This document shows, in pieces, positions 42,348 to 48,924 of a stretch of 48,924 nucleotides of DNA. Within the stretch, counting starts at the first letter, position 1; every line of letters begins with the position of its first letter. Position numbers and translations under genes: made by a program. Origin of the DNA: Bacteroidota bacterium (lineage in GTDB: Bacteria > Bacteroidota > Bacteroidia > Bacteroidales > Dysgonomonadaceae); assembly GCA_023418255.1 (NCBI GenBank), contig JAEZZZ010000151.1, positions 1 to 48,924 of the forward strand, given 5' to 3'. The notes under the pieces were generated by a model. The model saw only the letters and a list, made by a program, of their open reading frames with translations. It was not told the DNA's origin and ran no database searches.

Positions 42348-43895
42348 TTATTTGGGCGTTATTACATCACGTTTATTGGGTGTGACTAAGTCATTATACA
42401 TTGTTTCAGAGCGCGGAATCTGTACCGTATAATTATTTCCTTTATGTTCAAGAACATATAATTCATAATTATCTTTATCGCTATACCAGCGATGCTCAAT
42501 TTTTTGCATTCCTGTTCGACGTAAGTCCCAGAAACGCATTATTTCTTCAAAGCATAATTCGCGTCTCCTTTCATTCCAGATAAATTTGATAAAATCCTCT
42601 TTTGATTTAAAAGTTGATTTGCTTAGAGGTACAAACTTATCTGTTTTTATGCGTTTACTTCTTAATTGATTTATTAGGTCAAGCGCTTCATTGCTTATCT
42701 CTTTTTGATTTCTTGCATAGGCTTCTGATAAATTTAAAAACACTTCAACCGTCCTCCAGTTCTCAAAATACCCCTTTTTGCTGCTTTTAAATTTGATGGG
42801 ATAATGATAACAGTATTTTTTTTCGTCCGGTATCCATGGGAAGGAACTTTTTTCGATATAATCTTGCATAAAATAAGCTTTCAATCGTAAATCAGACTCA
42901 TCATACATTTTTAGTAAAGACGTTTCTGATTGATATGAAACCCTAAAGCCTAAATTATATAATGAAGTGGGCATAGATAGATATTCGTAATATTGATTTC
43001 CGTCACCAAAGGTGAAAATAATCTCATTATTTGTTTCTATGTTCATTATAAAAAAGTCATCGGGTGATGATTTCCCCATTTTATCTTCATCCACGTTGTT
43101 TAAATCAAATATGAAGTTTGTTTCACTTAGAAACATCTTTCCATATTCAATCACTTTATCCCATTTCTCTTGGAAAAGTGCTATGCGTGATGCCAACAAC
43201 CATATAGCTGCCGGTGACAAGAGATGTGGATTTGTGGATGGAATACTTTTTTCCATATACTCAATGGCACTCTTTATGTCGCTATTAATCAGAGTCCAAA
43301 CCTCTTCGATAGAGGCGCGTTTTTGTGGTTCAATATTGATCTCGGGGGATGTGCGTATAATAACACCCGGTGATTGTAAGTGCTCTGTTGAATAGGGAAG
43401 TGCATACGTGTTTATCAAACAAAAATAATGATAGGCTCGTAATGCGTATGCTTGTGCTGCCAAATACATATATTTGCCTTTTTCATCTTCATTATATTTC
43501 ATTTTAGGAAGTGCTTGAATGATGGCGTTGCATCCTAGTATGTTGTTGTAACGTGCTGTCCAAAAGGCATCGGTAATATACTCTTCCATATTGTAGTCCC
43601 AAGTAAATGCATATTTTCCTTCTCCTCCATTCAATAAGTCGAAGTCAATGGAGTTGTCCGATGATGACGATGAAGACTTTTCAAGATAACTCATTTCTAC
43701 ATCATCCGTCATCAATTTGAACCATCCGGCTTCTCTGTTGAATTTGCAGGGGTAACCCTCTTTGTATAACAGAGGCGCAAATTCATCTACTTTGGTTGGA
43801 ATAAGCAAATCACCAGATGTTTCTTCCAAAAAATCATTGCATCCAAAGGATAAAAATATTAAGAGTATTAATATGTAATTTTTTGTACGTTTCAT
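42348..43895 (-). CDS. SusD/RagB-family outer-membrane lipoprotein
   Basis: SusD proteins are surface lipoproteins that bind substrate and close over the SusC channel. The 515-residue protein has a lipoprotein signal (lipobox Cys19, FLSFGCNDF). It shows the family signatures: AYALRAYHYFCLINTYALPY for the TPR-like part and FIKFIWNERRRELCFEEIMR in the C-terminal half, then FWDLRRTG. It follows SusC by 27 bases and pairs with it. Confidence 0.95.
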   Translation of the reverse strand: MKRTKNYILILLIFLSFGCNDFLEETSGDLLIPTKVDEFAPLLYKEGYPCKFNREAGWFKLMTDDVEMSYLEKSSSSSSDNSIDFDLLNGGEGKYAFTWDYNMEEYITDAFWTARYNNILGCNAIIQALPKMKYNEDEKGKYMYLAAQAYALRAYHYFCLINTYALPYSTEHLQSPGVIIRTSPEINIEPQKRASIEEVWTLINSDIKSAIEYMEKSIPSTNPHLLSPAAIWLLASRIALFQEKWDKVIEYGKMFLSETNFIFDLNNVDEDKMGKSSPDDFFIMNIETNNEIIFTFGDGNQYYEYLSMPTSLYNLGFRVSYQSETSLLKMYDESDLRLKAYFMQDYIEKSSFPWIPDEKKYCYHYPIKFKSSKKGYFENWRTVEVFLNLSEAYARNQKEISNEALDLINQLRSKRIKTDKFVPLSKSTFKSKEDFIKFIWNERRRELCFEEIMRFWDLRRTGMQKIEHRWYSDKDNYELYVLEHKGNNYTVQIPRSETMYNDLVTPNKRDVITPK

Positions 43896-43922
43896 TTAAT
43901 CTGATTTTTTTAATTAATAATT

Positions 43923-46900
43923 TTAGAATGCAATATTTACTCCAATACTATACGTTGGAAGTACCGGAATGGATGCTTGTGGCGTTTCCGGATCCAAGCC
44001 TTTCCATTTAGCACTTTTCCAAACATGTAGATTGGTCGTTTGTAGTCGAAGAGCACAAGAGCTAATTCCTAGCTTATTAATGATTTCTGTTGGAAGAATA
44101 TAGGATAGGGACACCAGGCGTAGACGTAAGAAATCTGCTTTTGCTATGCGTTCATCGGACATATTGTAAATTTGTGTTGGATACAAATAATTCATAGAGC
44201 CACTTTGCATGGCATGCAGTTCTGGGTTATTTATAAATGTTCCTATGATGTCCTTGTTATATATTGCCGGGATGGATGTTTTCTTTTCATCACCCGGTTT
44301 TTTCCATCTTTTTGAAATGTCTTTTGAGACGTTTGTCAGCGGATCAAAAACATTATTGATGTCTTCGTAAACATTCGGTAACCGTTTGGTCCCTCCAATA
44401 TTAAATGTGAAACCTAAGCCTAATGATAAAGATTTTTTGTAGGTGATTTGTGTGTCAAAACCTCCCGATATTTTAGGAAATATAGAACCACAATTTACCA
44501 GTTCAAGAAGTTCGGGGTCGCCAATATGTACTTTTCTGCCATCTTTTGTGTAAAATAGAGGATATCCATTTTCAGAAGATAAGCCGGCAAAATAGTATGA
44601 ATACATTGACCCTATGGGTTCACCTTCAATTGCCGTTTCACCTAATAGCATCATATTGACTTCTTCTTTTTTAGAGTAGATTCCTTTGTTTGCTAAAATC
44701 ACATTATTGATGTTTTGTGCAAAGTTTATTGACATCCGCCAATCGAATAATTTGCCACGCAAAATATCTGCACTCAAAAAACCTTCGTAGCCATAGTTTT
44801 CCATTTCTCCCGAATTGATAACAAGAACAGCCTGCCCATTAGAAGATGCAACTCTTTTGGAATGAATTAAATCAGAGGTGTGCTTTTTGTATATTTCAAA
44901 ACTTCCTTTCAGTCGTTTTTTGAATAATGAAAAATCTGTCGCGACATTCAACAGATTTGTTTTTTCCCATCGTAAGTCAGGATTGGGTAATCGATATATA
45001 CTCGTTCTGTCTAGTCCACTAATGCCATCTTTGTCTTGGATTCTTACAATCAATTCCGGACTCGAGTCATCATGAATATTTCCTTGAATACCGTATGAAG
45101 CTCTAATCGCAAAATCATCAATCCAGTTTATATTTTTTACAAAGGACTCTTCCGATAGTCGCCATTTTCCGGCAACAGACCATGTGGGTAGCCATCGATA
45201 CTTGGGATTGCTCCCAAACTTGTTAGAACCGTCTGAACGAATGTTGGTATTCAGAATATATTTGTATTTGTATGAGTAGGTAAATGTTCCAAAATATGAT
45301 GCAACTTGTGTGATGTTGTTGGTGTTTATGGGATTCAATCTCCCTTGCCTAACATATTTATCAACAAATGAATTGGTGTAAACGGGCATGAATTTCTCTC
45401 CAAACTCTGGTACCCAGCCATATCCCGTATTGGAAAAGCCCCTGTAATGATTTGAGCGAAGTTCGATTCCCCCCATGGCGTGAATGTCATGATGGGCATT
45501 AAACATGCGTTTGTAATTCGCAATGTTGCGAATGGTGTATCCGGTTCGTTTAATATTTGATTGGCTTAAAACTCCTCCAAAAGGAAGTTCAGATTTTTCG
45601 TATTCTTTTGAAGTTTCATCGTGTTGGTGATATTCGTATCCTCGTATTCGTGCGATATAATATGATTGTTCTTCTGCCCAGTCTTTTTTGTTTGATACAC
45701 TGTTGTGAAGAGAAAAAACTCCTTGATAGCTTAACCCTTTTGCAATTTTTATGTTGAGATCGATTAAGCCACTGAAGTCGTTGATTTGACCACTTTGTCC
45801 TGTAAGTTCTAGCTCTTTAAAAAAATTGTACATACGTCCATCTCCTCTTTCATACAAAGCGTACGAGCCATCTTCGTTATATGGTGCTAGAGTTCTTGAT
45901 GTCTTATAGGCATACCTGTGCGGATTTATGGTGCTATGATAGCCTCTGTTGCTTGAGGTGCTAAAATCTGTTTTGATTTGCAAGTCAATATTTTTTCCAA
46001 TGTGCATATTGATTTTTGCCAAAGAGGTTAATCGCTCCGATTTGGATTTTTGAGCACCACCAAAATTTTGATTGTAACCAATAGAAAAATAGTAGCCGGT
46101 TTTTGGTGTTCCGCCCGATATATTCAAATTATGTGTGTTTGTAACAGAAGAGCGAAAAATCTCTTTATACCAGTCAGTATTGCGTTGCTGTAGTTCTCGT
46201 ATTTTATCATTAAACATTTCCTGAGTGATTTGTTTCCGGTAAAGTTCTTGTAAGGCGCCCTCGTATGAGTCGCCCGATGGAATGCGAGGGTATCTGTATC
46301 CAAGCTCTACTATTTCTTTTGAGAGGATCATGCGTTCTCTGGAATTCATCCTGTCAAAATTCCGATATGAGGGGCGTTGATTCATTGAAACATTACCGCT
46401 ATATGAAATAGTGGCTTTTCCTTCTTTGCCTTTTTTTGTTGTAATAACAATAACTCCATTAGCTGCCTTAACGCCATAAATTGCTGTTGCTGATGCATCT
46501 TTCAATACAGTGATGGTTTCGATATCCCGTGGATTTAATCCGGAAATAGCATTTCCTATAAGATATTCGGCATCTTCACTGTTTAGTTCAGAAGCAGTAA
46601 ATGGGACAGCCGGCTCCACAATCACACCATCTACAACCCATACGGGGGATTTGTTTCCATTAATTGTTGCATTGCCTCTAATGCGTATTTTAGGTGTTGC
46701 GCTTGGTTCCCCCGAAGTGCTTATCACAGCCATACCCGGAATTTCTCCCTGTAGCATTTGATCAATCGAGAGAGAGTTGTCAATCATTACGTCCGAGGCT
46801 TTTACAGAGAATACTGAACTTGCTGTTTCACGTTTATCCATTACCTGATACCCTGTAACAACTACTTCGTCAATCGCATGCGAGTCTTCTTTAAGGGTTA

Positions 46901-47528
46901 CGATCAAGTCCTCTTTACCGCCTATTTTTGCTTCTTTGCTACTGTATCCGATATATGAAAATATAAGTGTGGCGTCTGGCGTGGTTGTAATTGTAAAAAC
47001 ACCACTAAGATTAGTCGACGCTCCATTGCTCATGTTTCCTTTTTCTACGACGTTAACGCCAATAAGAGCCTCTCCTTTTTCATCCACGACTTTACCTTTA
47101 ACCACAATCTTTTTTTGTTGAGCGTCGAATGTGTTAAGGGAATTGTTGATTCCATTCAATCGGTTCTTATATACGACAATTTGCTTTTCTATGATTTCAT
47201 AGAATAGCTGAGTGTTTAAAAATACGGCACTCAGAACCGTTTCAATATTTTCGGAACTACATGCGACAGAGACATTTTTGTTGACCGCGTCTTCAATATT
47301 GTCGGCGAAAACAAAGATATAGTCACTCTGTTTTTCTATTTCTTTGCAAACCTCCTTTATCGAGACATCGTCAAGATTTAACGTCAGCTTTGTTTCTTGC
47401 GAGAAGCTATTCATCGCTTGTGAAACGAACACGCCGATAAATAGAGCGAGTGTTGTTATTCTCATTATTTTTAGGATACGTTGATTTTTTTTGTAGTGCA
47501 GTATTCGCCTAAAAGCGTATTTATTCAT
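43923..47528 (-). CDS. SusC/RagA-family TonB-dependent receptor with STN domain
   Basis: This 1201-residue outer-membrane receptor imports a substrate using TonB energy. An N-terminal signal sequence is followed by an STN (signalling) domain, about residues 48-122 (LTLNLDDVSIKEVCKEIEKQ). Next comes a carboxypeptidase-regulatory-like domain (VVKGKVVDEKGEALIGVNVV), then the plug (SIDQMLQGEIPGMAVI, DASATAIYGVKAANGVIVI) and the barrel ending in YSIGVNIAF. The STN domain means the receptor can signal to the FecR anti-sigma factor, coupling import to transcription. The substrate is unknown. Confidence 0.95.
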   Translation of the reverse strand: MNKYAFRRILHYKKNQRILKIMRITTLALFIGVFVSQAMNSFSQETKLTLNLDDVSIKEVCKEIEKQSDYIFVFADNIEDAVNKNVSVACSSENIETVLSAVFLNTQLFYEIIEKQIVVYKNRLNGINNSLNTFDAQQKKIVVKGKVVDEKGEALIGVNVVEKGNMSNGASTNLSGVFTITTTPDATLIFSYIGYSSKEAKIGGKEDLIVTLKEDSHAIDEVVVTGYQVMDKRETASSVFSVKASDVMIDNSLSIDQMLQGEIPGMAVISTSGEPSATPKIRIRGNATINGNKSPVWVVDGVIVEPAVPFTASELNSEDAEYLIGNAISGLNPRDIETITVLKDASATAIYGVKAANGVIVITTKKGKEGKATISYSGNVSMNQRPSYRNFDRMNSRERMILSKEIVELGYRYPRIPSGDSYEGALQELYRKQITQEMFNDKIRELQQRNTDWYKEIFRSSVTNTHNLNISGGTPKTGYYFSIGYNQNFGGAQKSKSERLTSLAKINMHIGKNIDLQIKTDFSTSSNRGYHSTINPHRYAYKTSRTLAPYNEDGSYALYERGDGRMYNFFKELELTGQSGQINDFSGLIDLNIKIAKGLSYQGVFSLHNSVSNKKDWAEEQSYYIARIRGYEYHQHDETSKEYEKSELPFGGVLSQSNIKRTGYTIRNIANYKRMFNAHHDIHAMGGIELRSNHYRGFSNTGYGWVPEFGEKFMPVYTNSFVDKYVRQGRLNPINTNNITQVASYFGTFTYSYKYKYILNTNIRSDGSNKFGSNPKYRWLPTWSVAGKWRLSEESFVKNINWIDDFAIRASYGIQGNIHDDSSPELIVRIQDKDGISGLDRTSIYRLPNPDLRWEKTNLLNVATDFSLFKKRLKGSFEIYKKHTSDLIHSKRVASSNGQAVLVINSGEMENYGYEGFLSADILRGKLFDWRMSINFAQNINNVILANKGIYSKKEEVNMMLLGETAIEGEPIGSMYSYYFAGLSSENGYPLFYTKDGRKVHIGDPELLELVNCGSIFPKISGGFDTQITYKKSLSLGLGFTFNIGGTKRLPNVYEDINNVFDPLTNVSKDISKRWKKPGDEKKTSIPAIYNKDIIGTFINNPELHAMQSGSMNYLYPTQIYNMSDERIAKADFLRLRLVSLSYILPTEIINKLGISSCALRLQTTNLHVWKSAKWKGLDPETPQASIPVLPTYSIGVNIAF

Positions 47529-47578
47529 ATTTTTGTGCGATTTTAATTATTAATAATCCAAGTAATTAAATCATTTTG

Positions 47579-47614
47579 AGCCAAGCGATATTTGCCCTGT
47601 CGTTTGGCTTTTTT
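47579..47614. terminator. Hairpin between fecR and susC
   Basis: AGCCAAGCGA pairs with TCGTTTGGCT (one G-T pair) around 11 bases. On the plus strand it runs into six T's. On the minus strand, the strand of the genes, it has A's before it but only a weak T run after. It may act as a partial terminator or processing site that sets the ratio of FecR to SusC transcripts. Confidence 0.5.
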
Positions 47615-47634
47615 CTGTTTGTTTTATTTTCCTT

Positions 47635-48840
47635 TCATAGGCATTTGCTTTTATTATGAGGGTGATTAGTAATATATATTTTGTTGTTGTCGCGGATATA
47701 TTTTGTGTCGGATAAGATTGCGATGGTTTTCATTACGTTGTCTAAATTCTCTGAAAGAAAGATTTTTCCTGTGCAGGTTCGTTTTTTGATGTTTGCTTCT
47801 TCGTTGTAGTTGAACGATAGATTGTAATAGCGTTCAATCTGTTTTAGAACCTCTGTCATTGGTGTTGCATTGAGCAATAGATATCCATTTTTCCAACTTA
47901 CAGATTGCGAAACATCCACCTTTTGTGTTCTAAAAGCCTGGTCTTTGCAATAAATGGCTTGTTCATTGGGTGATAAGAGTATCTCTTCTTTGTCTTTTGA
48001 CTTCAAACCCACACTTCCTTCTACTAAAACCACTGATTGTGGCGCGTTGTCGTATGCTGAAACATTAAACTTTGTGCCATATACTTTTACGTTGAAGTTG
48101 CTCGTTTGCACATAAAAGGGTCTGTTGCTGTCTGTTGCCACTTCGAGATACATTTCGCCGGAATGAAGGAAGATTTCACGCTTATTTTTCGAAAAATGTG
48201 CAGGAAATTCCAAGACGCTGCCTGAGTTAAGCCACACTTTGGTTTGATCGGATAAGATGATTTTTGAGCGTTTTCCGTAAGGTACAATCAATTTATTGAG
48301 TTTCCGGTCAGCTATCGCGATAGATGCCTGTGTGTTTTTTTCTGTTTTAATGGCTGCCACACCGTTCTCGTTAATTTCGATGTCGATATTTTCTTCAAAA
48401 GTGGCTACTTTATCTGTTGTTACAAGTTGGATGTCTTTTGATTGTAGCGCGTTGCCCACAATACAGTTTTTTGAGGATATCGCATTGTGTCTTGTTTGAT
48501 GATTTTGAACAAAAATCAAAGAAAGGATTAATGCCGCTACACAAGCCGCGGCGATATATACAAGCTTCTCTGTTTTTTTTCTTTGACGATGTTTGTGTAG
48601 TGCTGTTTCTAATCTTTTGCCTGCATCGATTTTCTTTTTTTGTGAAAGAGAATAATTTGATAGTTTGATGTTGCGAAAGCGTTTTTTAGCCATTTCCACA
48701 TTCTCTGTCTCTTCCGGATGTCTTCGGAGGTAGTTCTTCCAATACTCCTCGGATTCATCTGACTGAAAAAGTCGCCATTCAATGAATTTTTCATCATTCA
48801 AAAAACGTATAAACTCGATATTTCCTTCTTTGTTCGCCAT
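47635..48840 (-). CDS. FecR-family anti-sigma factor
   Basis: The 401-residue inner-membrane protein has an N-terminal cytoplasmic anti-sigma part and one membrane segment (LVYIAAACVAALILSLIFVQ). The periplasmic FecR domain follows (LSDQTKVWLNSGSVLEFPAH, FYVQTSNFNVKVYGTKFNVS), then a C-terminal DUF4974 (VLKQIERYYNLSFNY). It receives the signal from the STN domain of the SusC just downstream and controls an ECF sigma factor. No sigma gene is visible within the 84 bases upstream, so it should lie beyond the window. Confidence 0.94.
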   Translation of the reverse strand: MANKEGNIEFIRFLNDEKFIEWRLFQSDESEEYWKNYLRRHPEETENVEMAKKRFRNIKLSNYSLSQKKKIDAGKRLETALHKHRQRKKTEKLVYIAAACVAALILSLIFVQNHQTRHNAISSKNCIVGNALQSKDIQLVTTDKVATFEENIDIEINENGVAAIKTEKNTQASIAIADRKLNKLIVPYGKRSKIILSDQTKVWLNSGSVLEFPAHFSKNKREIFLHSGEMYLEVATDSNRPFYVQTSNFNVKVYGTKFNVSAYDNAPQSVVLVEGSVGLKSKDKEEILLSPNEQAIYCKDQAFRTQKVDVSQSVSWKNGYLLLNATPMTEVLKQIERYYNLSFNYNEEANIKKRTCTGKIFLSENLDNVMKTIAILSDTKYIRDNNKIYITNHPHNKSKCL

Positions 48841-48924
48841 CCTTGAAATTTAACAAATTTGTGAAACTCTTTTGTCATATAGACGAACAATAGGGGAGAA
48901 CATCACCGGTTTTCGATATAAAAT

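Noticed and set aside
48841..48924. 3' end of an ECF sigma-factor gene
   Set aside because: A frame is open for about 24 codons on the minus strand and then stops, but it has no recognisable sigma-factor C-terminal pattern, so I do not call it. The sigma gene is expected further right.

Overview
The window is a low-GC chromosomal segment of a member of the Bacteroidota, most likely order Bacteroidales. The signs are a FecR/SusC/SusD locus, an ExbB/ExbD cluster with two ExbD copies, a NamZ-type DUF1343 protein, a two-gene queC-queF unit, nspC, and many promoters with the Bacteroidetes -7 box TAnnTTTG at gene starts. I cannot name the genus from sequence alone.

Layout. 0.2-11.2 kb is a mostly minus-strand housekeeping block: an Lrp-type regulator, ispD-xseB-xseA, a small ABC ATPase with a membrane partner, an AAA ATPase with a nuclease-like tail, a fructosamine-kinase-like protein, a DUF4258 (broken)/DUF2283 pair, valS, and a MerR regulator with a DUF1343 protein. 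alaS (11.4-14.1 kb, plus) ends in a clear terminator. 14.1-20.3 kb is a graveyard of mobile DNA: a group II intron remnant keeping domain V, then three decayed transposase genes (two IS5-like, one IS4-like). Between them stand a beta-carbonic anhydrase lipoprotein whose signal peptide has no ordinary start codon, and an L,D-transpeptidase lipoprotein.

20.4-38.6 kb is core genome again: a hypothetical gene coupled to tatD, tRNA-Ser(GGA), exbB-membrane protein-exbD-exbD, a LolC/E-like permease, a GH16-like lipoprotein without its catalytic motif, queC-queF, rel/spoT, a YtxH/holin-like envelope-stress trio, miaB, a candidate small RNA, a CoA-transferase, nspC, a GlsB/YmgE protein and nadD. 38.6-48.8 kb is one minus-strand nutrient-acquisition locus. 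Its order of transcription is FecR anti-sigma, SusC with an N-terminal STN signalling domain, SusD, a lipoprotein like the Mx1 metallopeptidases but without HExxH, a thioredoxin-like protein, and a secreted protein that resembles clan CD (gingipain/C25-like) cysteine peptidases. It holds no carbohydrase, so I infer a peptide or protein substrate. The partner sigma factor would lie just beyond the right edge.

Most notable for follow-up: a five-copy 16-bp repeat array with a 31-32 bp period upstream of the AAA ATPase (5276-5417); the candidate small RNA at about 33981-34061; the group II intron remnant; and two extracellular proteins that appear to have lost their catalytic residues.
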